Source of the DNA: Scheffersomyces stipitis CBS 6054
Taxonomy: Eukaryota; Ascomycota; Pichiomycetes; Serinales; Debaryomycetaceae
Reading direction: 5' to 3'
Assembly (NCBI RefSeq): GCF_000209165.1
Contig: NC_009042.1
Coordinates: 124,001-188,000 of the forward strand
Length of the DNA stretch: 64,000 nt
The notes under the pieces: model-generated
The model's input: the letters and a program-made list of their open reading frames with translations, nothing else
Databases searched by the model: none
Told to the model about the DNA's origin: nothing
Translations under genes and position numbers: made by a program
Shown here: piece after piece, positions 29,893-40,378 of the stretch
Layout of the letters: each line of letters starts with the position of its first letter
Position numbering within the stretch: the first letter of the stretch is position 1

Positions 29893-31371
29893 ATGACGAA
29901 GCCACAGGCAAAGGACTTGACTCATTTATTGTCGGCAGAAGCCGTTTCGAGAAAGAACTCGCCCTTGAAGTCAGCTTTCAAGTACTTCAAGGAGCCTGGA
30001 ATGACCTTTTTGGGTGGAGGGCTCCCATTGGCTGATTACTTCCCATTTGAAAAAATCACTGCTGAGGTGCCAACTCCTTCTTTCCCTAACGGAATCGGTG
30101 CAAAAATCACTGACGAAAACAAAACCGTTGTAGAAGTTTACAAGAGAGCCGCCGACAACAAGCCAGAAAACAATGACGTCGAATTGGCCAGGTCGTTGCA
30201 GTATGGTTATACAGAAGGTGCTCCAGAAATCATGGAATTTCTTAAGGAACACACCGACTTGATTCACAAGGTTCCATACGAAGATTGGGATGCAGTCGCC
30301 TCAGTCGGTAACACTGAATCGTGGGAATCGACCTTGAGAACGTTTGTTACCAGAGGTGATTCCATCTTGGTTGAAGAATACTCATTCTCTTCTGCCTTGG
30401 AAACTGCTCATGCTCAAGGTGTCAACACCATTCCAGTACAAATGGACGAATACGGTCTCATCCCCGAGGCCTTGTCGCAGTTGTTGGACCAGTGGGTTGG
30501 ACCTAAACCAAAGTTGTTGTATACCATCTGTACCGGACAAAACCCTACTGGTTCGTGTTTGAGTGCTGAAAGAAGAAAGGCCATCTACGATTTGGCTGTC
30601 AAGCACGATTTCATCATCATTGAAGATGAACCTTACTACTTTTTGCAAATGGAAACTTACACTTCAGACAAGTCTTCTAGAGGTGGAAAACACGTCCATG
30701 ACCGTGAAGAATTCATTTCTGCCTTGGTTCCTTCTTTCCTTTCTCTTGATGTAGAAGGTAGGGTTGTCAGATTGGACTCGTTCTCAAAGGTTTTGGCTCC
30801 GGGTTTGAGATTCGGCTGGATCATCGGCCAATCTACGCTTTTGGAAAGATACGTGAGATTGCACGAAGTGTCTATCCAATGTCCTTCTGGTCTTACCCAG
30901 TCTTTGGTCAATGGTTTGTTGCAAAGATGGGGCCAAAATGGATACTTGGACTGGTTGATTGGCTTGAGAGCTGAATACACTCACAAGAGAGATGTAGCCA
31001 TCGATGCTGTAACTGAGTACTTCCCTAAGGAAATCATTTCCTACGTACCACCAGTGGCAGGTATGTTCTTCACCGTAACCATTGATGCCAGTAAGCATCC
31101 TAAGTTTGATACTGAGTACGAAAAGGACCCATTGAAGGTTGAAACTGCCATCTACGAACAGTCTATCAAGCAGGGAACCTTGATGATTCCAGGCTCCTGG
31201 TTCAAGTCCGAAGGAGAATCCAACCCTCCACAAAAGCCATTGGCAGAAAACCCATCGCACAAGACTCACATCTTTTTCAGAGGTACCTACGCTGCTGTGC
31301 CATTGGATGAATTGCAATTCGGATTGAAAAAGTTCGGTAAGGCTCTTAAGATTGAATATGGCCTAGAGTAG
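29893..31371 (+). CDS. ARO8: Aromatic aminotransferase I
   Basis: 492 residues from the ATG at 29893. Transaminates phenylalanine, tyrosine, tryptophan and alpha-aminoadipate with 2-oxoglutarate (PLP fold type I, KAT/Aro8 group). Matches to the family run over the whole length: FLGGGLPLADYFP near the start, TGQNPTG, EDEPYYFLQM, SFSKVLAPG with the PLP lysine at position 299, PGSWFKSEGE, and FFRGTYAAV near the end. Length is close to Aro8 of S. cerevisiae (500 aa). The repeated ttctct/tattccg elements lie in the promoter. I noticed no in-frame CTG codon; leucine is mostly TTG. Aro9 is the alternative paralogue but is more diverged. Confidence 0.95.
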   Translation: MTKPQAKDLTHLLSAEAVSRKNSPLKSAFKYFKEPGMTFLGGGLPLADYFPFEKITAEVPTPSFPNGIGAKITDENKTVVEVYKRAADNKPENNDVELARSLQYGYTEGAPEIMEFLKEHTDLIHKVPYEDWDAVASVGNTESWESTLRTFVTRGDSILVEEYSFSSALETAHAQGVNTIPVQMDEYGLIPEALSQLLDQWVGPKPKLLYTICTGQNPTGSCLSAERRKAIYDLAVKHDFIIIEDEPYYFLQMETYTSDKSSRGGKHVHDREEFISALVPSFLSLDVEGRVVRLDSFSKVLAPGLRFGWIIGQSTLLERYVRLHEVSIQCPSGLTQSLVNGLLQRWGQNGYLDWLIGLRAEYTHKRDVAIDAVTEYFPKEIISYVPPVAGMFFTVTIDASKHPKFDTEYEKDPLKVETAIYEQSIKQGTLMIPGSWFKSEGESNPPQKPLAENPSHKTHIFFRGTYAAVPLDELQFGLKKFGKALKIEYGLE

Positions 31372-31691
31372 GTATATTAAATAGATATAGATATGATAAA
31401 AGTATGATAAAAAAAAGTATGATAAACAGGTACAAGCAAGATAAAGAGATAAAAGGAGTGAAAGGACAAGTCATCTTCTTTATTGGAGCAAGAGCCACCT
31501 ACGAATTCGTTTCAAGGATTTGTATTCAAACATAGAAGTATCGTCTATAAAACTGGAAGCTTGTATCTGTTTAATGGAGTCGCACCGCAAAAAATTGAAT
31601 TTACAAGTCAGTTGAATAATTATAGATTACTAGAATACTTCTGTCAATATAGTGCCACTATAGTTATTCTATTCTTCTATATTCTCCAGCC
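31372..31691. other. Short intergenic region, ARO8 / HIR1
   Basis: 320 nt holding the ARO8 3' end and HIR1 promoter. The first 80 nt contain several tatgataaa words and an A8 run, typical of 3' processing sequence. No gene seen. Confidence 0.5.
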
Positions 31692-34600
31692 ATGCGTATC
31701 CTCAAGCTACCGTGGTTTGGACACAAAAGTATGTTCCAATTCACTTCCTTAGAGACTTTACATTATTGCTAGCAGAGCATTTTGTAAGTGAAATATCCAT
31801 GTTTCAGTACTAACAATATCAGCTGAGAATAAGAACATTGAGTGTTATGCAGTCAGTATCAATGCTGATGGAACACGTCTCGCCTCTGGAGGGCTTGACG
31901 GCAATGTCAAGATCTGGGATACTAGCACCATCAACCCGTTCTTGAAATTGTGCTCAGATTCGGGTGCAACTTCCAGTAAACCAGAATCTTCAAATAAAAA
32001 GAGAAAATTAGAACCAACACCTGTGCCGAGTTCAAGACTCGAAGATAAAGATTTGCCGGTCGAATCCTTGAGGCGGCCCATGTGCTCCATGAGTAGACAC
32101 AATGGTGTTGTAACCAGTGTGAAGTTTTCACCTGATGGTCGTTTTCTCGCATCTGGTTCGGATGACAAGATTTGTTTGATCTGGGAGAAAGATGAAGAGC
32201 AATCGAATCGACCCAAGCAGTTTGGAGAAGTAGTTGCAGATTTGGAGCATTGGACCGTACGAAAGAGATTGGTGGCTCATGATAATGATATTCAAGATAT
32301 CTGTTGGTCGCCTGATGGAGGATTGTTGGTTACTGTAGGATTGGATAGACTGATTATCATATGGAATGGGCTTACTTTTGAGCGTATTAAACGGTACGAT
32401 ATCCACCAGTCTATGGTCAAGGGTGTAGTTTTTGATCCCGCCAATAAATTCTTTGCTACAGCTTCTGACGATAGAACGGTACGTATTTTCAGATACTACA
32501 AGAAGTTAAACGAGTATAACAACTACGAATTTCAGATGGAACACATTGTGATGGACCCGTTCAAGAAGTCGCCGTTAACCTCATATTTCCGAAGGATGAG
32601 TTGGTCACCCGATGGGCAACATATTGCTGTACCTAATGCGACCAATGGTCCTGTTCCTTCTATTGCCATTATCCGTAGAGGTAATTGGGCCACTGATATC
32701 TCTTTGATCGGCCACGAAGCTCCGTGTGAGGTTTGTTCCTTTTCTCCACGGTTGTTTGACATTTCTGAAACTACCAAGAAAACTACAAGTGACTCTCAGT
32801 TTTCAACGATTCTTGCAACTGGTGGACAGGACCAAACCTTAGCCATATGGTCTACCGCCACAAGTAGACCGCTTGTTGTTGCAGAAAACATAGTCAACAG
32901 CTCTATAACCGATATCTGCTGGACTCCTGATGGCCAGGCCCTCTATCTCAGTTGTTTAGATGGATCCATTACGTGTGTATCTTTTGACAAGAACGAGCTC
33001 GGTAGGGTCGTAAACGAGGACATTATCGATGCTCAGCTCCATAGATATGGAGCTGACCGAGAATCGGCAATTTTCCCAGAAAGTGTAGAGCAATTGCAGT
33101 TGGAATATCGATCGGAGTCTAAGTTGAGAAATGATAACAAGTTGTTGCTTAAACCTTCACTTTTGTTACAAAACAAGCCTGTTTCAAATAAAACCGAAGC
33201 TGAACCAGTTGTCAGTTCGTCTCCAAAGATCATTGACTTACCTATAAAAAGTGGACCATCTGAAAAGAACGACAAATCTATAAAACCAGTAAATAGAATA
33301 ACCCAGAATGTGGTTATCATGAAGAATGGCAAGAAAAAAGTGGCACCAACATTGGTGTCGGCATCGTCTACTAAATCATCCACCTTTAGTTCTACTTCTA
33401 AGATGAATTCGACTTCCAAGAAGATACAGCTCAGTTCCAAGATGTCACAGTCAGCATACTTCTTGCCGAGGTTAGGTATTCAGACTTCTGTGCATGGATT
33501 TAAGATAAAGAATGTAAACAACCAGAGTATGAACAATGACCAGAATGAAGGTCAGGACAATGACAATGAGGATATGGGTATTGACGAAAACACTGGCAAT
33601 TCAGCTAGCCTGGCCAATATTTCAGAAGCAACTTTGAAGAGACAGAGAAATAAAATCAAGCGTATGGTGATGGAGGTAAGATATCCCAGCTGTTTCAAAT
33701 TTGTCACTCAGCTTCCGGAAGCTCTTTTCAACAACCAATCGTTGATCAAACATGAAGTCCAGACTATCATCAATAACATTTCCAACAATGCAAAGGAGAT
33801 GCCAGCCGAGTTTTCTAGTAGTACTCTTTTGGATGTTGAGGAAGAGCTTCTATTTTCAGTTGTGTTACGTTCCGTAAGTCACAATCACGAAACAAATAAA
33901 GTCCTTGAAGAAAATGGAGATAAAGACGTCAAAACTGTCTTGACCACTATCGAAATCAGAAATGGACAGAGATGGCGAGCCTCTGATGATGACTTAGAAT
34001 ATGATGATAGTATTGATTTTGATGACCCTACGAGAGTATTAGTTTCAGATAACAATTCCAACAAGTTAAGAAAGTATACACTTTTCTTTCCTTTTAGAAT
34101 TCAGCACGTATTGCCGTTGGTATTAGATGACCAGCTCAAGTTTATTGTCTTTGTTTCATTTGAAGGAACAATTCAGATAGTACGTGCTGAGTCTGGGACT
34201 TACCATAGTCCCAGCTTTTCATTGGGAGGGAACGTTGTAACGTTAATAAGCAGAGGCGAGAACTTGATGGTTTTAACCAATCGCGGTCTTATATATACTT
34301 GGAAGCTCTCTAGTTCACAAGGAGGTATGAAGTGTATCATACGAGGCGTCTCGATAGCTTCAGTACTAAACACAGTAGAAGTTCCTGTTATTGCTAAAAG
34401 TGTACCGGTCAACGGAGTCAATGGCAGTGCTAATGGTTTATCAATCAATCTTGGCGGTTCAAAGAAACCATTATCGTTGGTGATGCCTAATGTTCGTGTT
34501 ATCGACATTAATCCAGAAGATGGGTCACCGTATATAATCACTGATTCCACAGGAGATATATTTTCATACTCCATCTCTCTTGGTTGTTGGACCAAGATAG

Positions 34601-34839
34601 TTGATTCGTGGTATTTTCTCGCAGTAGATGACGATTATCGATTGGATGATACCAGTACTGAAAACAAGAAATTGGTGGATCAGTTGATCTGTAAGTCACT
34701 TGCCAAGTTTACAGACGATGTCAGGAGGCTTAAGATTAATAGTTACGATTTTTCCAAGGATGGGGATGGTGTTGATGAATTATATGATACAATGCTTAGT
34801 CGGTTTCAAGAAGTCCTTGAAACGAAAGGTATTAGTTAA
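31692..34839 (+). CDS. HIR1: HIR complex histone chaperone subunit Hir1 (two exons)
   Basis: WD40 subunit of the HIR complex, which deposits H3/H4 outside S phase and represses histone genes. The large open frame alone starts mid-propeller at TTG. A spliced model supplies the start: exon 1 31692-31728 (MRILKLPWFGHK), intron 31729-31822, exon 2 31823-34839, product 1017 residues. Donor GTATGT, branch TACTAAC (31808-31814), acceptor CAG; the split codon is A|CT. The joined N-terminus then reads into ECYAVSINADGTRLASGG, which matches the Hir1 first WD repeat. Seven WD repeats fill about residues 1-390. The Asf1-binding B-box (NGKKKVAPTLV) is at about residues 505-520. The Hira domain is C-terminal. 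Hir2 lacks this N-terminal phrase. Confidence 0.93.
31729..31822 (+). other. Intron of HIR1 (94 nt)
   Basis: GTATGT donor at 31729, TACTAAC at 31808-31814, acceptor CAG ending at 31822, 8 nt after the branch motif. Stops in the intron block read-through in the coding frame. Confidence 0.9.
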
Positions 34840-34958
34840 CGTAATGATATTAGGTGCTAGTTTACGTTTTACAGGGATGAGAAAAGACCATGTAATGAAA
34901 AGTAAATCATTCTATTAATTACTATAAACTGTAGTCTTTTTCTTTTTTAGTTACATCA

Positions 34959-35648
34959 CTAGTTTGCATCAGCGATATCGATGACTTCAGGGCTGGATTC
35001 CTTGCTTTCAGCGGATTCCGGTACCACTTCTTCTACCTTTGTCTGCCTGATTGGAATAGGTACACTAGGTTTGAAAGGAAAAGTAAGTAAGAACAATACT
35101 GAAGAAATGACGTTATTCACAGCAAACATCCACACCGTCAACCCAACAGATCCCGAGGCAAAGAAGGGTATGGCAAGAACTCTTTCTACGTAGTATGGGA
35201 ATACACCAGTAGGGAGATAGAATAATACCGATTTTCTAAACCAAAGACGGAATACCCACAATGGTAGAGTAGTTAGGAATAAGAGAACTACACCTACCAA
35301 AGAATTGATCTTACTTTTATCTTTGGCAATGTCATCAGACAAGGACTTGACTTCGGCAGTTAGTTTCTCGGCTTGACGGTTCAACTTGGTCCATTTGGCG
35401 TATTCATCCTGTGCACTAATTGATCTCTTTTCTCTGTTGAGCTTGTGGAGCTCTTCCTGTTTCTTGGTGTGGGCTACAAACGAATTCAGGAGTCCCAATT
35501 TCCCTCCAACACGAAGATAGAACAACCAGGCAAACTCCTGGATGGTTGACTTGCCTATGAAACCGACCAACTGCTGGATCAAAAGCACTGTGAACAGCGA
35601 CACCACAAGGGTGTATGGATGAAGATCAAGAGCAGCGAGAATACCCAT
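34959..35648 (-). CDS. GET1: GET complex ER membrane subunit Get1
   Basis: 229 residues from the ATG at 35648; the upstream 11-codon extension begins at TTG. Get1 (WRB in animals) with Get2 forms the ER receptor that releases tail-anchored proteins from Get3. Expected topology is visible: an N-terminal transmembrane segment (YTLVVSLFTVLLIQQLVGF), then a cytosolic charged coiled coil (about residues 55-110), then two further hydrophobic segments (VGVVLLFLTTLPLWVF and VWMFAVNNVISSVLFLLTF). The tail is acidic and Ser/Glu-rich. Length is close to Get1 of S. cerevisiae (235 aa). Convergent with HIR1, with 119 nt between stops. Confidence 0.93.
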   Translation of the reverse strand: MGILAALDLHPYTLVVSLFTVLLIQQLVGFIGKSTIQEFAWLFYLRVGGKLGLLNSFVAHTKKQEELHKLNREKRSISAQDEYAKWTKLNRQAEKLTAEVKSLSDDIAKDKSKINSLVGVVLLFLTTLPLWVFRLWFRKSVLFYLPTGVFPYYVERVLAIPFFASGSVGLTVWMFAVNNVISSVLFLLTFPFKPSVPIPIRQTKVEEVVPESAESKESSPEVIDIADAN

Positions 35649-36652
35649 TGAAAATTTGTTAATGATGAGATTACAGTACAAAAGTCAAAGTGAGATTTGC
35701 TTAGTTGAGATTGACTGGATATCCAAGATGCTTGATAGACAAATGAATTTCGATACGTTAAAGTCACTTCCTGAAAGACAATGACGGGTGGAAATCTGAT
35801 GGAGCACAATCAAGTATAGCTGTCAGGATACTGGTTCAAATTCAATTGACTCAGATTGTTAAACAGGTGTATATGTTCCAAACGGTATAATAGAATAGGC
35901 TGGATCCAATATATGTCTATAGGGTATGTCACTAGTCTGACTTGTGGAGAAGATGTCTTGCTAAAGAAATGTTGGACGAGAGTTGCAAAATTAGTATTTC
36001 TCGCTGAAAGATGACCACTGGCGCAATTTACAGCGAGTCTCGGTACTGTAGAAAGAAAATAGTGAGAAGTTTTGGTACTGTCGCTAAATCTGTTCTCGAT
36101 AATTTTCACAGAACAATCCTCATTAGCGCTTGTAGCGTCGTGCTCTAAAGTGAAGTTGAAAACAAAGGTTTTTGTTCTGTAAAATATTGTGGAACTTGTC
36201 ACTAATTAGAAATAGCGGGACATGCTGGTTCCATATATTTCCCTTCTTACTATCTCGTCTCTTCATTCTCACTCTCACTCTCACACTCTCACGCTCACTC
36301 TTTATCTTTCCTCAGTATTTGATCTTGCCTATCCACACTCCTGAGACTGGAAAATCACAAATTTTTCCTTACAATACACATCTCTCTATTCTGTAACAAC
36401 CTCTTGTTCATTCACACTCAGAATCCAGCCCTAACGCTGCTGCCACTGCCGCTTACCATCGCTACTACCTACTGCTGCAAATTTCTCCGTGACATAACAT
36501 CTCCACGAATTCTGAACCTCATTGCACAATCTATCAATTTATTTATCTAAATTAAAAGTAAATTGAATTCACGATTTCATCAATACACCATTCGTCAAAT
36601 TTCCCGACTTTTCTCGAATTACGCAAGTCTTTAATCCTTCTATTCCCTCATA
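35649..36652. other. Divergent intergenic region, GET1 / CKB1
   Basis: 1.0 kb. A minus-strand open frame at 35810-36202 shows no recognisable domain and is not counted. The CKB1-proximal 400 nt are pyrimidine-rich and include a CTCACT-type microsatellite at about 36261-36300, likely promoter or 5' leader sequence. Confidence 0.5.
36261..36302. repeat. CTCACT-type microsatellite
   Basis: Imperfect run of ctcact/ctcaca/ctcacg units on the plus strand, about 350 nt upstream of CKB1. Confidence 0.7.
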
Positions 36653-37606
36653 ATGCCTTCGGATCCTGAAGACGACTACATACCCTGGATCCAGCAGTTC
36701 TGTGAATTGTTTGGCCACGACTACTTTGTGCCTGTAGCTCAAGAGTTCATCGAAGACGACTTTAACTTGACCGGCTTGTCACTGCAAGTTCCTTACTATA
36801 GAGAAGCATTGTATACGATTTTGGATTACCAGGTGGAAACAGCCGAAGACCACCCGGACGAAAAAGCCATTCTCAACGGAAGTCACAGTAATAATAACAG
36901 TAATAACAACAGTAATAACAATACCAACAACAGTACTTCTACTGCTACCAATAATAATCCCGGTAACAACACGGGCACAAGCAATACAAGTAATAATAAA
37001 GCCAAGACGGAGTTGCCTAACAAGGCCCTACTTGCCCGTTCGGCTGAACTCTTGTACGGATTGATCCATGCTCGTTACATCATATCGAAGCCAGGTTTGA
37101 CTGCCATGGCTTCCAAATTCGAACGTAACGAATTTGGCTCTTGTCCTCGCTATTTCTGCGACGGTATGCATTTGATCCCCGTCGGCTCAACGGATATGGC
37201 CGGCCAAGAAACTGTAAGGTTGTACTGTCCTTGCTGTAACGATATTTACATTCCTTCAAGTTCAAGATACTTGAACATAGATGGAGCTTTTTTCGGTACC
37301 ACATTCCCGGGATTGCTTGTCAAGATGTTCCCGGAGATCGAAAATCAGTGTAGAATTAGAATCAACAAATTCAACCAGAACGACTTTGGCTTGAAATTGT
37401 TTGGCTTCAAGATCAACGAGTTGAGTGCATCGGGACCCAGAATGAAGTGGTTGAAAATGCATCCCAAGTCATCAGAGGAAAAGGACGAATACAACAACTG
37501 CGAATACAGCATACCTCTTGATGAAGTCTCGACTGGAGATGAGAGTGACATGGACGACAATGGAGAGGACTTGGACGATGACGACAAGACCATGGCCAGC
37601 GAGTAG
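36653..37606 (+). CDS. CKB1: Casein kinase 2 regulatory beta subunit
   Basis: 317 residues. Regulatory subunit that dimerises and docks the CK2 catalytic subunits. The conserved start IPWIQQFCELFGHDYFVPV and EFIEDDFNLTGL are followed by an Asn/Ser/Thr insertion (about residues 76-117) encoded by AAC/AAT-rich repeats. Then comes LYGLIHARYIISKPGL and the zinc ribbon: Cys164, Cys169, Cys192, Cys195. SGPRMKWL near the C-terminus and the acidic tail favour Ckb1 over Ckb2. Ckb1 of S. cerevisiae is 278 aa, so the extra length is mostly the Asn tract, which replaces the acidic loop found there. A CTG codon at 36782-36784 lies where animal CK2-beta has a polar residue (GLNEQVP, from memory). Confidence 0.95.
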   Translation: MPSDPEDDYIPWIQQFCELFGHDYFVPVAQEFIEDDFNLTGLSLQVPYYREALYTILDYQVETAEDHPDEKAILNGSHSNNNSNNNSNNNTNNSTSTATNNNPGNNTGTSNTSNNKAKTELPNKALLARSAELLYGLIHARYIISKPGLTAMASKFERNEFGSCPRYFCDGMHLIPVGSTDMAGQETVRLYCPCCNDIYIPSSSRYLNIDGAFFGTTFPGLLVKMFPEIENQCRIRINKFNQNDFGLKLFGFKINELSASGPRMKWLKMHPKSSEEKDEYNNCEYSIPLDEVSTGDESDMDDNGEDLDDDDKTMASE

Positions 37607-37793
37607 CCTCAAAGAGTGTAATATATAGATAAATATATGGGGCATATACGGATAGTGTAGAAGATTGTCACATACCACAAATATCAGATAATATCATGAC
37701 TTCCAATCATATCATATAACGCTACATTCATATTTTGTTATACTACTATCATATAATATGTATATTACTGTCGTTACTCATATCGTTCATATA

Positions 37794-38531
37794 CTAATGG
37801 GTCAAATGCACAGGCTTTCCCGGCTCCCAGTCCTTGATGCCATTATGGATATTCACCCAGTACTTCAACCGGATGGCTTCCATGATAATTGGATCCCAAT
37901 TCTGGATGGGCGAATGCTGTTGGATCAAAGAATCAAGGAATTCTTCGGATTCCTTGATTCTGGCATCGTTCTCTATGGCCAAATCATCCAATTCCGACTC
38001 CAGAGCTGCTAACTCGAGAGCTTCATGAGCCTCGAGAACGGTCATGAGCATATCCTTGTATTCCATGGCTGAATCCGGTGAGCTTTTCTGGAAGTTCGCT
38101 ATGATTTCCTTGGAAACATCGTCCTGCGTTATGTCAATTTTCTGTGGGTGAGTCAATTGAATAAAATGAGCAATTTTCAGATATGGATTTCTCAATGTGG
38201 AATAGGCTCTGTTAATCACAGAAGAAAAGGAAGTCTCGCTATCCTCACCTTCACTGCTAGCTTCGCTCTTAACGGCATTCAATACTGTAGAACCAAACAG
38301 GATGTCTGGATGATTTTCGCTCTGAAGTGTTCGGTATTCTCTACGTAGCAGCTTGGGGTTCACTATAAGCGAATCTTGCGGTGGGCCCCCACTGGGAAAA
38401 TTCTTGGGGAAGAGTTGGAAGAAAGAACTGACGGATTTTTCACTGGGTTCATGTGAGGCAAACATCCTTAGAGCCGTAGCTCTACCCAATGTTCCTGAAC
38501 GTCGCAAACTAAATTGCAATCGTGGAATCAT
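37794..38531 (-). CDS. JAC1: Mitochondrial J-protein co-chaperone Jac1 (HscB type)
   Basis: 245 residues from the ATG at 38531. Jac1 delivers the Isu scaffold to Hsp70 Ssq1 in Fe-S cluster assembly. The J-domain keeps the HPD tripeptide (SENHPDILFG), and the C-terminal three-helix HscB oligomerisation/Isu-binding domain covers the last 90 residues. From this ATG the N-terminus (MIPRLQFSLRRSGTLGRATALRMF) is a typical mitochondrial presequence. An earlier in-frame ATG at 38612 would add 27 residues forming an ER-type hydrophobic segment, so it is less likely. Convergent with CKB1. A TCACGTGA site lies at 38654-38661. Confidence 0.92.
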   Translation of the reverse strand: MIPRLQFSLRRSGTLGRATALRMFASHEPSEKSVSSFFQLFPKNFPSGGPPQDSLIVNPKLLRREYRTLQSENHPDILFGSTVLNAVKSEASSEGEDSETSFSSVINRAYSTLRNPYLKIAHFIQLTHPQKIDITQDDVSKEIIANFQKSSPDSAMEYKDMLMTVLEAHEALELAALESELDDLAIENDARIKESEEFLDSLIQQHSPIQNWDPIIMEAIRLKYWVNIHNGIKDWEPGKPVHLTH

Positions 38532-39151
38532 GTCTATGTATACAAATCCGAGCAGGAATACACAGAAAAAGAAGTACGCAAAGATACGGGCAAATTCAGT
38601 TAAAAGATTCATAGAGAATCAAAATACATCTGGTTGGGATGTTCAGGATTTGATCACGTGATTAGCTGTCAAGTATGCACGCGAAGACAATAATCGAGGT
38701 AGAGGTTGGGGGTGTTAGATGACTGTAGGGAAGTATGTATTAATGGTTTTGGTATTTCTGGAAGAGATACAATAGTTTTGTAGTCTCTTAGTTAGTGTTG
38801 CAAAGTTAGATTTTGGTGGTAAAGTTGACGGTATCAGTTGGTAGTTTATTTCAAATTTTTACTATTATAGTTGCGAAATATGTACCAATTTTGCACCCAA
38901 GACATAAAAAGGCAAAAAATATGATTTCATCATGCTGTGTTATCTTTTACTAACTGGAACTCCAAGAAGATAGACATCATTTCTATAAGAAGAATCAAAA
39001 TTGGTGTGTCAACGCTACCATTCTGCTATTTCCATTTTCTCTATCAACTACCTTCAATATAGAGAGACTGTATGACAAACCAAGGTCCTGCACCAATATT
39101 TATACAATTGCAAAATCAAATTTCTGGTTTGTCATCTTTTTATCAGCTCCA
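38532..39151. other. Divergent intergenic region, JAC1 / CWC24
   Basis: 620 nt, A/T-rich, no gene. A perfect palindrome TCACGTGA at 38654-38661 (Cbf1-type) lies about 125 nt from the JAC1 start. Confidence 0.5.
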
Positions 39152-39841
39152 ATGTTCAAGAAGAGAACGATAAAGCCTTCTGCGAGCTCGGCAGCAGTCT
39201 CTAAACGAAAAATCGCTCTGGACTCCGAGTCGGACTCAGAGTCTGCTCCAAAAGTGTCTGAAAAATCAAACACTTCCAGAATTCCCAACGACTTCAAGAA
39301 GAGGAAGACTTTCACTGGAGCTACAAGCCGCAAACCCAACAAGGAAGTCACACACATAAGAGATGACAATGAGTATAATATTTCGGAAAACAATACAGAT
39401 GAATCTGCATCTGATACCGCAAAACTGAAAACAGTTGGCTACATAAAGCCGGTACCGAAGAATATAAAAATCACAACCATCACAGATTTCCAGCCAGACG
39501 TATGCAAAGACTTTCTCCAGACAGGTTACTGTGGATATGGAGACACTTGTAAGTTTTTGCATATCCGTAATGAGCTGACGAGAACCAAACCTATTGACAA
39601 GGAATGGGAAACTGTGGACGATGGAAACAAACCAGCAGAAGAGACACTACCTTTCAAATGTGTGTTATGTAAGGATGACTACAAGTCGCCGATCAAGACA
39701 CAGTGTGGCCATTTGTATTGTAAGAAGTGTTTCATGGATCGGTACAAGAAGAAGAAGCTGAAGTGTTTTATCTGCGACAAGGAGACTAACGGGATCGTTG
39801 TTCCAGTTCTGGAGTCTGCATTGAAGAAGATGTTAGAATAG
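39152..39841 (+). CDS. CWC24: Spliceosome factor Cwc24 (CCCH + RING)
   Basis: 229 residues, RNF113/Cwc24 family. Cwc24 associates with the Prp19-activated spliceosome and guards the 5' splice site before the first step. The basic, Ser-rich N-terminus is followed by a CCCH zinc finger with the standard spacing C-x8-C-x5-C-x3-H (CKDFLQTGYCGYGDTCKFLH). A C3HC4 RING then begins CVLCKDDY and ends CFICDK near the C-terminus. Domain order and length agree with Cwc24 (259 aa in S. cerevisiae). The ATG at 39152 is the first in frame. With PRP18 it is one of two splicing factors in this window. Confidence 0.93.
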   Translation: MFKKRTIKPSASSAAVSKRKIALDSESDSESAPKVSEKSNTSRIPNDFKKRKTFTGATSRKPNKEVTHIRDDNEYNISENNTDESASDTAKLKTVGYIKPVPKNIKITTITDFQPDVCKDFLQTGYCGYGDTCKFLHIRNELTRTKPIDKEWETVDDGNKPAEETLPFKCVLCKDDYKSPIKTQCGHLYCKKCFMDRYKKKKLKCFICDKETNGIVVPVLESALKKMLE

Positions 39842-40378
39842 ATGAAAGAGAAGTTACAATAGAGGTCAATGAAACATGATCGAAACGGAACCGATGACAG
39901 AGCAAGGAATCGCTACGATCTTGATATAGCCTTTGGAGTCAACGGTATGATACGATTGTGTTATCTAGTGTATTGTAGCATTTTGTACTATAGATTATGT
40001 ATTATAGAATGGATTGAAAGGGAGTATCTTAACTTATGTATATTAGAGTATACACAGTGAAATTGCAAAGCATCTCACTATTGCTGTGTCACAGGTTTAC
40101 GTATTGCAAGAACTGAAATCACGATCATATAAGTCTAATCTGTACTAGGTGATGTCACCAAGTCGTTAGGCATCAGATCCATTGTCTATTTCTTATATAA
40201 ACTCTCGCTAATTCCTACAGACAGTAAGATGCAAAATAAAGAGACCGCGATTTGCGGAGGCTTATACAATTTTCACAGAGTTTCTACTCACAGTCAACTA
40301 TTTCTAATCCACTTCTTCATCCTTTCACTTCTGGTCTTCAATTGTATCTCACATCTATTTTTTGTCTGTATAAACAGA
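39842..40378. other. Intergenic region before DUF4112-like gene
   Basis: 537 nt with no clear gene. An in-frame ATG at 40229 could extend the next protein by 50 residues; see that entry. Confidence 0.4.

Noticed and set aside
35810..36202. 130-codon minus-strand frame upstream of GET1
   Set aside because: No domain and composition like intergenic DNA.
38532..38612. Longer JAC1 start at ATG 38612
   Set aside because: It adds an ER-type hydrophobic segment to a protein that needs a mitochondrial presequence; the start at 38531 supplies one.
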